Positions 50,828 through 60,951 of a stretch of DNA of 64,000 bases are shown in pieces. The stretch spans positions 6,138,001 through 6,202,000 of the forward strand of contig NZ_JACHMX010000001.1 of NCBI RefSeq assembly GCF_014205155.1. Direction: 5' to 3'. The notes under the pieces were generated by a model that saw nothing but the letters and a program-made list of their open reading frames with translations, searched no databases and was not told the origin of the DNA. Each line of letters begins with the position of its first letter. Within the stretch, counting starts at the first letter, position 1. Source of the stretch: Amycolatopsis umgeniensis (GTDB taxonomy: Bacteria; Actinomycetota; Actinomycetes; Mycobacteriales; Pseudonocardiaceae). The translations under genes and the position numbers were made by a program.

Positions 50828-50888
50828 CCTGCTCATCATGCCAACACCGCGGACCGGGTGCAGGCGGCCGTCTTCTGTCAGGACCTGC

Positions 50889-51494
50889 TCACGCGGGCGT
50901 TTCCCAGGCGAATCCGTCGGGGTCGGTGAACGTTCCCGCGTCGCCGTGGAGCACCAGCCGGTGCGATCCGCTGCCGTCAGCGGGGATTCCGGCGACCTTG
51001 GCGAGCGCGCCACGCTTGGTGAGGCTGAGCCCCACTGGCCCCGTGCCGAACTCGACGTACTTGCGGCCGTAACTCTTGGCCACGGTGAAACCCTGGTCGG
51101 CGTAGAACTGCTTGCTCGCGCCCACGTCGGTCACGCCGAGCTGCAGCACGATCTCGTCGATCCGCCGCGTGGCCGATCCGGTGTCCTTTTTGGACGAAGA
51201 CGCCACCGTCCAGATCGTGCCGTCCGGGGCCTGGAACGCCCCGCCGTAACCCCAGAGCGACTTCGCCGCCGGTTTCACCACGGTTGCGCCGGCGGCGGAG
51301 GCGTCGTCGATGATGCCGCGAACGGCGGCCGGCTGGGACACCACCAACGACAGAGTGAACCCGCGGAAACCGGCTGCCGGCGCTTCCGCCGCCCGGATGC
51401 GTACGCGGTCGTTGATTTCGAAGGCGGCGGCGTAGAACGCTTCGGCCGCCGAGGTATCGGCGACCTCGAGAGTGACGTAGTCGAGGGTCGACAT
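50889..51494 (-). CDS. glyoxalase/VOC-superfamily protein, two modules
   Basis: This 201-residue protein consists of two vicinal-oxygen-chelate modules: 'LDYVTLEVADTSAAEAFY' to 'FQAPDGTIWTVA', and 'IDEIVLQLGVTDVGASKQFY' to 'FTDPDGFAWETPA'. Such proteins act as glyoxalases, dioxygenases or antibiotic-binding resistance proteins; metal ligands are not conclusive. It stands alone. Confidence 0.85.
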   Translation of the reverse strand: MSTLDYVTLEVADTSAAEAFYAAAFEINDRVRIRAAEAPAAGFRGFTLSLVVSQPAAVRGIIDDASAAGATVVKPAAKSLWGYGGAFQAPDGTIWTVASSSKKDTGSATRRIDEIVLQLGVTDVGASKQFYADQGFTVAKSYGRKYVEFGTGPVGLSLTKRGALAKVAGIPADGSGSHRLVLHGDAGTFTDPDGFAWETPA

Positions 51495-51525
51495 GGCCGC
51501 GAGTCTAACGCCGAGGGCGGCCAGG

Positions 51526-52292
<767 letters not shown>

Positions 52293-52296
<4 letters not shown>

Positions 52297-53327
52297 CGTC
52301 CGGCCCTGGACCGGCGGAGCAACCACAGGAACAGCGGAGCACCGAGCACGGACGTGACGATCCCGACCGGCAGTTCCGCGGGCCGGACGATCACCCGGCA
52401 CAGCAGATCCACCGCGACGAGGTAGATCGCGCCGGCGAGCACGGCGATCGGGAGCACGCGGCGGTGATCCGGGCCCACCGCCAGGCGGACGAAGTGCGGG
52501 ATGACCAGACCGACGAACCCGACACCGCCGACGACCGCGACGAGGACCCCGGTCACCAGCGAAGCCGAAACAAGCAGCAGGAACCGCTGCCGGTGTACGG
52601 CGAAGCCGAGCGAAAGCGCGGTGTCGTCGCCGAGCACCATGGCGTTGAGAGCGCGGCCTTGGGTGAGGAGACAGGCACAGCCGATCAGCACCACCGCCGT
52701 CGGAATCGCGAGATTCGACCAGCCGGCTTCCCCGAGGGACCCGAGAAGCCAGAACATCACCGAACGGGTCTTGTCGGGATCGGCGGACTGGAAGATGACG
52801 AAACCGGTCAGTCCCGTGAACAAGTACGACAAGGTGACGCCCGCGAGGACCAGGCGGGTCGGTGAGTAGCGACCGTCCTGCCTGCCCAGCACGAGCACGG
52901 CGACGGTGGCCCCGAGCGCCCCGGCGAACGCAGCCGCCGAGGTGGAGAGACCGGCGAGGGCGGCGGAGCCGATCGTGATCGCGACCGCGGCCAGCAGCCC
53001 GGCTCCGGCCGACACACCGAGCACGTAGGGGTCCGCCAGGGGGTTGCGCACGGTGGCCTGCAGTACGGCGCCGACGACCGAGAGACCCGCCCCGACCACC
53101 ACCGCGAGCAGGACCCGGGGGACCCGCAGGTTCCAGACGATCTGGTCGACGGCACCGGCCGCCGTCCTGCCGTCGCCGATCAGGCGGTGCCAGAGCACCT
53201 CACCCACCGTGGGCAGGTCGATGCCGACCGAGCCGAACGCGATCCCGAACGTCGTCATCGCCACCAGGACCGCGAACAGAGCGGGCACCAGCACCCAGGA
53301 GAACCGGGAATGCCTTGGCAGGTTCAC
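52293..53327 (-). CDS. FecCD-type siderophore permease
   Basis: The protein has 344 residues and about nine to ten hydrophobic helices. Family motifs are 'LWHRLIGDGRTAAGAVDQIVW', read as 'IVWNLRVPRVLLAVVVGAGL', 'RNPLADPYVLGVSAGAGLLA' and 'GFVGLVIPHFVRLAVGPDHR'. It imports ferric siderophores or heme-type compounds as a homodimer. The GTG overlaps the binding-protein stop (GTGA). Confidence 0.92.
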
Positions 53328-54310
53328 TTCTCCTCGAAGGCTTCGGGGTGCAGGAAACGCGCGATCGTCTCGACCTGATACACCGGGCGGACCCCTGTCC
53401 TGGCGGAGTCTTCCGGTGCCACGACGTGAATCCGGTCGTTCTTCACGGCGGCGGTGGTCGGGAAGTGCCGTCTCACGTACTCCCGCGGGTCGGCGGTCGG
53501 GGTCGACGGGAAGAACAGGATCGCCTCCGGATCGGCCGCGGTGATCTCTTCCCTGCTCATCACGGTGAACGGTTTGCCGGGGTCGTCCCACAGGTTCCGC
53601 CCGCCCGCTCGCGTGACGATGTCGACGTCCAGCCCGCTGGTGAAGGCCCACAGATCCGAGCCGATCAGCGTGAGGTAGGCGACCTTGACCGGCTTCCGGC
53701 CCGCTGTGCGCTCGGCGACGTCGTCGAGCCTTCCCCGGAGACGGCCGATGAGGTCCCGGGCGCCGTCGGACGCGCCGAGCAGCCTGCCGAAGTTCTCGAT
53801 CTCGGCGAAGGAGTCGGTGACCTTGGCCGCCACCGGGTTCTCGTCGCAGCCACTGGCCACGACGTAGGAGGCGGTGCCCGCTTCCCGCAGCTGCTCGATC
53901 GTGGGAGTGCCCTCCTGGCCGCTCAGGGTCCGGCCCTGCTCGGCGAGTACGAGATCGGCTTGCAAGGCGAGGAGCGCTTCGCGGCCCGGCAACGCGTCAC
54001 CGATGTCGGGCAGGTGGCCGAGCCGGGCGGCGAACTGAGTGGCGGGCCGCGCGTGCACTCCGACGACTCCGGTGATGCGATCACCGGCACCCATCTCGAA
54101 CAGGGTGTCGACCGACCCGGCGCCGACGACCACCACGCTCCGTGCGGGCGCGTCCAGCGCGACCGTGCGGCCGCACGACGGAACCTCGATCGTGCCTCCC
54201 GGACGGGCGGAGGGCGAACCGCCACCGCAGCCGGCCGTGGCGATCACGGCGCACGACGCCATCAGCAGCGCGACGGCGCCACGATGGCGGGCGAAGTCCA
54301 TTTTGGACAC
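53324..54310 (-). CDS. siderophore-binding lipoprotein (FecB/FepB type)
   Basis: This 328-residue lipoprotein has a lipobox 'VIATAGC' and a periplasmic-binding-protein fold of the TroA/FepB group ('VVVVGAGSVDTLFEMGAGDR', 'GHLPDIGDALPGREALLALQ'). The GTG at 54310 follows an AGGAGG site. It delivers ferric siderophore to the adjacent permease. Confidence 0.9.
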   Translation of the reverse strand: MSKMDFARHRGAVALLMASCAVIATAGCGGGSPSARPGGTIEVPSCGRTVALDAPARSVVVVGAGSVDTLFEMGAGDRITGVVGVHARPATQFAARLGHLPDIGDALPGREALLALQADLVLAEQGRTLSGQEGTPTIEQLREAGTASYVVASGCDENPVAAKVTDSFAEIENFGRLLGASDGARDLIGRLRGRLDDVAERTAGRKPVKVAYLTLIGSDLWAFTSGLDVDIVTRAGGRNLWDDPGKPFTVMSREEITAADPEAILFFPSTPTADPREYVRRHFPTTAAVKNDRIHVVAPEDSARTGVRPVYQVETIARFLHPEAFEEK

Positions 54311-54345
54311 TGTGGTTCCTCCTGAAACCTTCGAGTGGGCGGCGC

Positions 54346-56091
54346 TCACGGTGCCGTCGTCCCGATGCGCCAATGCCGCGCCTGGTCGTATTGCCCGCTG
54401 ATGCGCGCGAAAGTCCCGCCTGTGCGCAGCAATTCAGCGGGCGTTCCGGTCTCCACGACCTGACCCGCGTCCAGCGAGACCACCTGGTCGGCCGCGGCCA
54501 GGGTGGCGGGCCGGTGCGCGATGACCAGCATCGTGCGGTCCGGGTCGGCGCCGAGATTGGCGATGGCCTGGGTGATCGCGGCCTCGTTCTCCGGATCGAG
54601 CGCGGAACTCGCCTCGTCCACGAGGACGACGCGTGCCCGCTTGAGCATCGCACGGGCGATCGCGACCCGTTGCCGTTCACCGCCGGACAGCTGGGCCCCG
54701 GCTTCGCCGACCCGCGTGTCCCACCCGCCGGGCAGACGTTCGATCACTTCGTCGAGCCGGGCCGCGCGGGCGACGTCGCGGAGCTCGTCCCAGGTCGCTT
54801 CGGGACGGGCGAGGCGAAGGTTGTGCTCGATGGTGTCGTCGAACAGGTAGACGTCCTGGAAGACGATGGCGATGTCGTCGAGCAGCACGGCCGGTTCGAG
54901 GTCGCGGACGTCGACGCCGCCGACGGACACGGTCCCCGCCTCCGCGTCGAAGAACCGGGCGATGAGCCGGGTCACGGTCGTCTTCCCGGAGCCCGATGGG
55001 CCGACCAGAGCGGTCGTGGAACCCGGCGGGCAGTACAGCGACACGTCCCGGAGAGCCGGGGCGGCGCCTCCGGGATAGGTGAAGGTGACGTGGGAGAGTT
55101 CGACGGAGGGCTCGCTGATCCCGCGGGCCGGTCCGGTCGGCGACGGCAGCGCGGGAGCGGCCAGGAGCTCCTCGATACGGGAGATCTTGTTGGTCATCGC
55201 CCTGAGCGCGCCGACGAGGTCGATGAGGTTGCCGAGTGGCTGCAGGAAACGGGCGGCCAGCACGAGCAGGACGATCGCTTCGGCGACTCCGACGCTTCCA
55301 CCGAGCATGAGCCCGGCGACCAGAGCGAGCACCGCGACGAATCCCGCTGCCACCACTCCGGTGTAGGCGAAGAACGGTCGCCGCGCGCGGTCCATGCCCG
55401 CCCGGTAGGTCCTGCGGTGCTCGTCCAGCGCGGCGTGCATCCGCGGGGTGCCTTCGGCCTGCCCCGCGGCCCGCAGGACGGGCTGGGCTTGGCCGAGTTC
55501 GATCGCCCGGCCTGCCACCTCGGCGGACGCGCGTTCCAGTTCGACCTCGGCTTCGGTGGCGACGCGCGCGGCCCGCCGGAGGACGAACGAGGCGGCGAGC
55601 GCCGTCAGGCACAGCAGGCAAGCCACCCGCCACTCGACGAGCAGGACGATGATCGCGACCGTGCCGGGCAACACCGTCGAGGTGATGACCGGGTTGCCGA
55701 TCACCACCGCCAGATGGGCGGCGTCGCCGATGTCCGCGGTCACCGCCCTCGCGAGCCGTGCTTTGTTCGCCGCGGTGAACCAGCCCAGCGGCAGCGTGCT
55801 CACGTGCCGAATCGCCCGCTTGCGCAATTGCGCGGCGAGCGCGCCGCCGGCGGCGTAGCCCACCGGGTCCGCGAGGACACTGAGCGTTCCGTAGATCAGC
55901 GCTCCGATCGCACCCGGCACCAGCCAGGGCGTGGCGGCGGCGACGTCGGGCTCGGGGCGCACGACGGCGTCCAGGGTCGGGATGAGCAGGCCCAGCAGCA
56001 GCCCTTGCAGGACGGCCTGCGCCGAGGTCAGCGACCACAGCCGGGCCAGCAGCCGCGGATCGGGCCACAGACCGTAGAGCCGGCGGATCAT
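54346..56091 (-). CDS. ABC half-transporter, IrtB/YbtQ-like
   Basis: This 581-residue half-transporter joins a six-helix domain with an ATPase ('GPSGSGKTT', 'LSGGERQR', 'VVLVDEASSALDPENE'). It pairs with the half-transporter encoded just upstream (ATGA overlap). By gene setting it resembles the siderophore-import pair IrtAB or YbtPQ, which look like exporters but import ferric siderophores. Confidence 0.88.
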   Translation of the reverse strand: MIRRLYGLWPDPRLLARLWSLTSAQAVLQGLLLGLLIPTLDAVVRPEPDVAAATPWLVPGAIGALIYGTLSVLADPVGYAAGGALAAQLRKRAIRHVSTLPLGWFTAANKARLARAVTADIGDAAHLAVVIGNPVITSTVLPGTVAIIVLLVEWRVACLLCLTALAASFVLRRAARVATEAEVELERASAEVAGRAIELGQAQPVLRAAGQAEGTPRMHAALDEHRRTYRAGMDRARRPFFAYTGVVAAGFVAVLALVAGLMLGGSVGVAEAIVLLVLAARFLQPLGNLIDLVGALRAMTNKISRIEELLAAPALPSPTGPARGISEPSVELSHVTFTYPGGAAPALRDVSLYCPPGSTTALVGPSGSGKTTVTRLIARFFDAEAGTVSVGGVDVRDLEPAVLLDDIAIVFQDVYLFDDTIEHNLRLARPEATWDELRDVARAARLDEVIERLPGGWDTRVGEAGAQLSGGERQRVAIARAMLKRARVVLVDEASSALDPENEAAITQAIANLGADPDRTMLVIAHRPATLAAADQVVSLDAGQVVETGTPAELLRTGGTFARISGQYDQARHWRIGTTAP

Positions 56092-57896
56092 GCGGTGACC
56101 CCTTCCTGTGCGGCCCACATCCGGGCGTAGAGACCACCCTTGGCGAGAAGTTCGCTGTGGCGGCCCCGCTCGGCCAGCCGTCCGTTGTCGAGCACCAGAA
56201 TCTGGTCGGCCCCGGCGATCGTGTGCAGCCGGTGCGCGATGACGAGCACCGTCTTGCCTGCCGTCAACCCGGCGAGCGCTTCCTGGACCGCGGCCTCACT
56301 GTCCGGGTCGAGCGCCGCGGTCGCCTCGTCCAGCACCACGATCGGCGCCCCGGACAGGATCGCCCGCGCGATCGTCAGCCGTTGGCGCTCACCGCCAGAG
56401 AGAGCACCCCCGCCCGCGTCGAGCGGGGTGTCGTATCCGGCGGGCAGGGCCTCGATCACGCCGTGGATCTGCGCGGCGATCGCGGCCCGGCGGACGTCCT
56501 CGTCGTCGGCGCCGGGCCGTCCGACCCGGACGTTCTCCGCCACGCTGTCTCGCAGTAACGCGACGTCCTGGAACACCAGCGACATCGACGCCAGCAGATC
56601 GGCCGACCGGATCGCGCGGATGTCGGTCCCGCCGATCCGGATCGCGCCCTCGGTCACGTCGTGGAAGCGCGGCAGCAGCCCGGCGAGGGTCGTCTTGCCC
56701 GCTCCCGACGGGCCCACGATCGCGGTCACCGTTCCCGGCGGGCAGACGGCACTGATCCGGTCCACCGCCAAGGTCACCCCGTCGTAGGAAAACGACACGT
56801 TGTCGAACTCGACCCCGTGACCCCGCGGTGTCTCCGGGACCCCGGGTTCCGGGAGCGGGCGGCGGGACAGCAGCCGTTCGATGTTGGCCGCCCCCATCCG
56901 GCCCTTGCGCACTCCTTGCGCGGCCGACACCGCGGGGAGGATCGACGTCGGCAACCCGACCGAGACGACCAGGAAGGCCACGAGGTCCGCCGCGGCGAGT
57001 GATCCGACGGCGATGAAGGCCAGCCCGGTGGCGGTCACGACGGTGAGGACGGCCATCTCCGAGCCGAACAGCCGCGTGCCCGCCGAGCTGTAGCGCACCT
57101 CTCTGACCCACGCGGCGAACGCTTCGGCGTATTCGTTCACGGCGTCGTCGTAGCGGCGAAGGACCTGTCCGCCGGTGCCGAACGCCTTCACCACCTGGAT
57201 GCCGTCGGCGTACTCGACACTGGCCGCGCTGATCCGGCCTTCCGCGGCGATCAGCCGGTTCACGTGCGTTGTCATGGAGCGCATCGAGACGCGGTAGCTC
57301 AGTCCCATCAGACCCAGCACCGCCGTCACCGCCAGCGCCATCGGGACGTCGACGAAGAACAGGTAACCGCCCGCGGCGACCATCACCGTGATCGCTCCGG
57401 TCAGCTGTCCCAGAGCGTGCGCGATGACCTCGTGCATTTCCTCGAGATCGCCGGTCATGGCCCGTTTGACCCGGCCCGAGCCCGCGGACCGGAACCAGCC
57501 CATCGGCAGCGCGCCGAGGTGTCGCACGATCCGCACTCTCAGGTCGTGCACGATCGCCGCGTCCGCATAGTGCCCCAGGCGTGAGGACTGGACCAGGAGT
57601 ACCAGCCACAGGGCCGCGCCGGCGGCTCCGATGCCCACCCAGGTCCAGACAGTGCTCGCCGCTCCTTCCGGAGTGGTGAGCACAGCCCGCGCCATCTCGG
57701 CGGCGGCGACGTAGGGCACGATCCCCGCGGCCGCGGACAGCGCCGACAACACGCCGCACGCGATCAGATGAGGCCGGATGGGTGCGAACAGGCGCCCCAG
57801 CGCCCCGGGTTTGGCGAGCCCGGCCGGTTCTTCCGTGTCCAGGCGGGTTTCCGGCTCGGCCGCGGAATCCACCCGGGTGTCGGTGGTCGTCCTCAA
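56088..57896 (-). CDS. ABC half-transporter, IrtA/YbtP-like
   Basis: This 602-residue half-transporter has the same build ('GPSGAGKTTLAG', 'LSGGERQRLTIARAI', 'IVVLDEATAALDPDSE'). No siderophore-interacting domain precedes it, unlike mycobacterial IrtA. The start is TTG after a GAGGAG site. It is the first gene of the iron operon; the IdeR-type box lies just upstream. Confidence 0.88.
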   Translation of the reverse strand: MRTTTDTRVDSAAEPETRLDTEEPAGLAKPGALGRLFAPIRPHLIACGVLSALSAAAGIVPYVAAAEMARAVLTTPEGAASTVWTWVGIGAAGAALWLVLLVQSSRLGHYADAAIVHDLRVRIVRHLGALPMGWFRSAGSGRVKRAMTGDLEEMHEVIAHALGQLTGAITVMVAAGGYLFFVDVPMALAVTAVLGLMGLSYRVSMRSMTTHVNRLIAAEGRISAASVEYADGIQVVKAFGTGGQVLRRYDDAVNEYAEAFAAWVREVRYSSAGTRLFGSEMAVLTVVTATGLAFIAVGSLAAADLVAFLVVSVGLPTSILPAVSAAQGVRKGRMGAANIERLLSRRPLPEPGVPETPRGHGVEFDNVSFSYDGVTLAVDRISAVCPPGTVTAIVGPSGAGKTTLAGLLPRFHDVTEGAIRIGGTDIRAIRSADLLASMSLVFQDVALLRDSVAENVRVGRPGADDEDVRRAAIAAQIHGVIEALPAGYDTPLDAGGGALSGGERQRLTIARAILSGAPIVVLDEATAALDPDSEAAVQEALAGLTAGKTVLVIAHRLHTIAGADQILVLDNGRLAERGRHSELLAKGGLYARMWAAQEGVTA

Positions 57897-57911
57897 ATCC
57901 CGACTCCTCGC

Positions 57912-57930
57912 TTAGGTTTGTCTAACCTCA
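57912..57930. promoter_or_regulatory. IdeR/DtxR iron box
   Basis: TTAGGTTTGTCTAACCTCA agrees at most positions with the IdeR/DtxR consensus TTAGGTTAGSCTAACCTAA. It lies 16 bases upstream of the first transporter start and 30 before the MerR-like gene on the other strand, so both may be repressed by iron. Confidence 0.85.
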
Positions 57931-57959
57931 CTTCAATCCTGGATCTTCAAGAAGACTTG

Positions 57960-58598
57960 ATGTCAAATGAGCGCATGAGCGATTCGCCGGGTGTCCCGAT
58001 CGGCAAAGCGGCCGCTCTCTATGGCCTCGCACCGTCGGCGGTGCGGTGGTGGGAGTCCCAAGGCGTGCTTCCCGAGCCGCCTCGCGTCAATGGGCGGCGG
58101 GTGTACTCCGAGACCGAGTTGCGCCGCATCGGTCTCGCCTACTTGTGCTGCATGACCGGCGCGATGCCGCTGGAGAAGGCGGCCGTCGTGCTTTCCGGCA
58201 GCCGCAACGACGAATGGCGGAGCGTCGTGCGTAGCCACGCCGGGGTGATCGAGGAGAAGATCCGGCAGTTGCAGGGTGCTCACGAGTACCTGCGGCACCT
58301 CATGGAATGTCCTGACGACGACATCGTGGAGGAATGCTCGTGGCTCGACGGCGAGCTGATGCGGCGCACGCCACGCCGGCGGGCCGCCGCGCCGAGTCTC
58401 GTCGACGCGGCGGAGACGCTCCGAGCCGACGGCGGACGTGACGAAACCGGTGATGAAACCACCGCGTGGCCGTCTCGCTGCACCGTCTGCGGAGACCGAT
58501 TCACCCAGCCCGCCGTGGGCAGGCGCCGCCGATACTGTTCACGCGCCTGTCAGCAGCGGCGCTACCGGCAGAAGACCCGCGTTTCTCCCCGGCCGTGA
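57960..58598 (+). CDS. MerR-family regulator with C-terminal zinc ribbon
   Basis: This 212-residue regulator has a MerR DNA-binding domain ('PIGKAAALYGLAPSAVRWWE', 'RRVYSETELRRIGLAYLCC') and a coiled coil. A C-terminal 'CTVCGDRF' and 'YCSRACQQRRYRQ' form a likely zinc-binding tail. It is divergent from the iron operon and behind the iron box, so it is probably iron-linked. The ribosome site is weak. Confidence 0.8.
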   Translation: MSNERMSDSPGVPIGKAAALYGLAPSAVRWWESQGVLPEPPRVNGRRVYSETELRRIGLAYLCCMTGAMPLEKAAVVLSGSRNDEWRSVVRSHAGVIEEKIRQLQGAHEYLRHLMECPDDDIVEECSWLDGELMRRTPRRRAAAPSLVDAAETLRADGGRDETGDETTAWPSRCTVCGDRFTQPAVGRRRRYCSRACQQRRYRQKTRVSPRP

Positions 58599-58616
58599 GC
58601 CGGGCAGCGCGGATGC

Positions 58617-58660
58617 TCTTGGGGGGTTCTCTTGAGGAGTGAGACAAAGGTGTCGGGAGC
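58617..58660. repeat. dispersed TGAGGGGTRAGGCA-type element, copy D
   Basis: This stretch reads GGTTCTCTTGAGGAGTGAG and continues ACAAAGGTGTCGGG. Related sequences occur at 29563-29603, 35241-35288 and inverted at 35436-35482. It stands in the 258-base gap after the MerR gene, in which I see no gene. Confidence 0.45.
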
Positions 58661-58856
58661 GCGATCTCCCCAAGAGTGAGGGGTGTGTGGAAATGGGGGA
58701 ACCTCATTTGACCTTCGCGGATGGTCAATGTTCGACACTGCGTGGCACTGCCTGGCATGGCGGCGGAGGGGTTCAATCCGAGGGAGTCTGCAACTCGTCG
58801 GCGTTGACGGGTTTGTCCGGCTGCGGGGTCACGGGTAGACCACCTGGCCGGGTTGC

Positions 58857-59417
58857 ATGGCTGGAGCAGACGATGTGACCCCATTTGGCGTGGCCGGGTC
58901 AATTCTCAAAGTGAGTTCCAACGAAAAAAACCGCCCTACCTCGGCTGATATGCCAGGTGGACGGTGTTTCGTCACTGTTGACCTTGGGGGAGCTTACTAC
59001 AACACAAAACCCCAGGTAGAAGCCCTGGAGACGCTGCTCCGGAAGCTCCCCGACCCGTCCGAGCCCGCTCCGCCGCCCGTCGACCGGCCGAAACCGGGTC
59101 GTGCCCGGCAACTCGACGCCGTCCAGGTCAAGGACCTCATCGCTGGGTACCAAGCCGGAGCAACCGTGTACGAGCTGGGTACCCGGTTCGGCATCGAACG
59201 GCGGACGGTCAGCAACATCCTCAAACGATACGACGTACCGATGCGCCGCCGTGGACTCTTCCCCGAGCAGGTCGACGACGCCATCCACCTCTACAGCCTC
59301 GGCTGGTCACTAGCGCGAGTCGGCGAACACCTAGGCGTCGACCACACAACCGTGCTGACCAAACTCCGCGAACGCGGCGTCCCCACCCGCGACACCCACG
59401 GACGACCACGATCGTGA
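58857..59417 (+). CDS. recombinase-like helix-turn-helix protein
   Basis: The frame encodes up to 186 residues. No start codon has a clear ribosome site (GTG 58911 and ATG 58950 are alternatives). The region '[17 protein letters not shown]' followed by two tandem helix-turn-helix units ('[20 protein letters not shown]', '[20 protein letters not shown]') resembles the C-terminal DNA-binding part of serine recombinases or transposase-associated proteins. No catalytic domain is present, so it may be a remnant of a mobile element or a small DNA-binding protein. It marks the left edge of the defence island. Confidence 0.55.
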   Translation: MAGADDVTPFGVAGSILKVSSNEKNRPTSADMPGGRCFVTVDLGGAYYNTKPQVEALETLLRKLPDPSEPAPPPVDRPKPGRARQLDAVQVKDLIAGYQAGATVYELGTRFGIERRTVSNILKRYDVPMRRRGLFPEQVDDAIHLYSLGWSLARVGEHLGVDHTTVLTKLRERGVPTRDTHGRPRS

Positions 59418-59462
59418 ACCGATCAGTTCATATTTCGGATCGCTCCCACGTGGCGGGCGGGA

Positions 59463-60014
59463 CTAGCGGGACATGGCTTGCTTGGCGACGCCAGTGGTGT
59501 TGTACCGGAAGCGCGCCATCTCGACGGTCACGTCGTACTGATTGGCGATCTGCTCGATCGAGGCTTGGCGCCGCGCAGCACTAAGAAGCAGAGGCCGAGG
59601 CAGGAGGAGTGTTCCCCCGAAGGCGGTGGCCTCTTCCTCTTCGTCCGGTTTGCAGGTCCGGAACGGCATCCCGTCGACTTCGCGGATCTCAGACAGATCG
59701 TGCTTGAGCATGACGTGCGCGAGTTCGTGCGCGATGTCACTGTTCTGGCGGCCAGTGTTGCGCAACGGGCTGACCACGATGATCTTGCGCTGCTCGATCT
59801 CGAAGGTGGCTGCGGAAAAAGCGAACGCTTGGAGGCGCTCCAGATCTTCAAGCTCTGTAACGTCTACAAGCTCACCCGAGTCAACGATCGAGACACTGAG
59901 GTGCTTGGCGAGGTCTCGCGGGTCAAGGCGATCGTGCGAGGCGAGACCCAGCTCCTTTCGGACCCTTGCCGCCTCTCGTTCGGCTTCAGCCTTGAACCCG
60001 CGGCGTAGCGTCAC
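59463..60014 (-). CDS. ImmA/IrrE-family metallopeptidase
   Basis: This 183-residue protein has the zinc-protease motif 'HELAH' in 'NSDIAHELAHVMLKHDL' and the later 'EEEEATAFGGTLLLPRP'. ImmA-type enzymes cut or inactivate a partner XRE repressor upon a signal. The GTG overlaps the stop of the XRE gene (GTGA), so the two form a regulator-protease pair that probably controls the divergent ubiquitin-like operon. Confidence 0.88.
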   Translation of the reverse strand: MTLRRGFKAEAEREAARVRKELGLASHDRLDPRDLAKHLSVSIVDSGELVDVTELEDLERLQAFAFSAATFEIEQRKIIVVSPLRNTGRQNSDIAHELAHVMLKHDLSEIREVDGMPFRTCKPDEEEEATAFGGTLLLPRPLLLSAARRQASIEQIANQYDVTVEMARFRYNTTGVAKQAMSR

Positions 60015-60520
60015 AGCTCCCCGCCGGCCACGCGAGCTGCCAACTTGTCGTGCATCTCACCGAGGAGCGAGTTGAGGCGATGGGGAACCCCAGGGCGAAG
60101 CACAGATGCGGCGCGCAGGTGACACGCCACTACCTGCCGCTGCGCCGGCGCCTTGGCAAGCACGTCGTACATGTTGCGGAGGACGTCCGCGATCTTCGAG
60201 GCGGCGTCCGGCGCCAACCGCGGATCGGCGGCGAGATGCGCGATCGCCTCGTCGATCGGGGCGACCTGGCGTTCGATAACGGGCGCAAAGAACTGCCCTG
60301 GGGAGACGCCGAGCCATGCGCACAGGAGGGTGAACGAGGTGAGGTCGGGCTGTGCGCCAGCTTCGACGCGGGTGAAGGTGCTGAAGCTGACACCCGCCTC
60401 GGCTGCGGCTTGGCGCAGGGACAACTTCCCGCGGCGCTCGCGGAGCATCTCGCCCAGCCGGGCGAGATCGAGCCCCTCCACGCTCGCAGAAGTGTCGGAG
60501 GCGCCTGTCACGTCGTCCAT
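60011..60520 (-). CDS. XRE-family repressor
   Basis: This 169-residue protein has the helix-turn-helix 'LSLRQAAAEAGVSFSTFTRV' and a helical C-terminal part. The ATG at 60520 was chosen; no strong ribosome site is seen. It probably binds the perfect palindrome at 60589-60606 in the divergent promoter region and represses both directions until removed by its ImmA partner. Confidence 0.8.
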   Translation of the reverse strand: MDDVTGASDTSASVEGLDLARLGEMLRERRGKLSLRQAAAEAGVSFSTFTRVEAGAQPDLTSFTLLCAWLGVSPGQFFAPVIERQVAPIDEAIAHLAADPRLAPDAASKIADVLRNMYDVLAKAPAQRQVVACHLRAASVLRPGVPHRLNSLLGEMHDKLAARVAGGEL

Positions 60521-60540
60521 GTCGGGTTCGCCGACGCTGC

Positions 60541-60579
60541 GCAGTTCCGCTCCATGAGGTGAGCTTAGCGCGGAACTGC
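60541..60579. promoter_or_regulatory. 10-bp inverted repeat near XRE start
   Basis: GCAGTTCCGC (60541-60550) and GCGGAACTGC (60570-60579) are perfectly complementary, 19 bases apart. It lies just upstream of the XRE start codon, possibly in its own leader or as an operator. Confidence 0.5.
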
Positions 60580-60588
60580 CGCCCTGGT

Positions 60589-60639
60589 GACACGACATGT
60601 CGTGTCTTGACAAGCGTGATGACGCTTTGCTGATACAGT
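60589..60639 (+). promoter_or_regulatory. operator palindrome and promoter of Ubl operon
   Basis: The 18-base perfect palindrome GACACGACATGTCGTGTC (60589-60606) is immediately followed by a TTGACA -35 (60607-60612). Candidate -10 sequences are TGATAC (60631-60636) or TACAGT (60634-60639). A repressor on the palindrome would block polymerase. Confidence 0.65.
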
Positions 60640-60681
60640 TATGGCAAAGCCCTAGTAGGGGCTCTGACACAGGGAGGGGCT

Positions 60682-60951
60682 ATGAGTCCCGGCAACAATC
60701 CTGGTCACGGCGAGCACACCGTGACGATCTTCGTCAACACCCGCGAGTTCCAGTGGGACAAGAAGGAGATCTCCTATGAGGAGGTCTACAACTTGGCGTT
60801 CCCGAACGAGCCGCTCAACGACGGAGACGTCGCGCGTATCGAGTACTCGCGCGGGCACAACGGCGGTGGGGCTGGCTCGCTCCAGCCCGGCGGCACCGTC
60901 AAGGTCAAGGAAAACATGGTCTTCGATGTCTACGTCACCGTTCGATCGTGA
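60682..60951 (+). CDS. bacterial ubiquitin-like (multiubiquitin-family) protein
   Basis: This is an 89-residue protein with one beta-grasp unit of the multiubiquitin family ('VTIFVNTREFQWDKKEISYE', 'LNDGDVARIEYSRG'). It ends in '...VTVRS', without the Gly-Gly tail of eukaryotic ubiquitin. GGGAGGGG precedes the ATG. It is followed by an E1-like gene that overlaps it by 26 bases and a DUF6527 gene, a set predicted by comparative genomics to act as a protein-tagging system, likely in defence. Confidence 0.82.
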   Translation: MSPGNNPGHGEHTVTIFVNTREFQWDKKEISYEEVYNLAFPNEPLNDGDVARIEYSRGHNGGGAGSLQPGGTVKVKENMVFDVYVTVRS

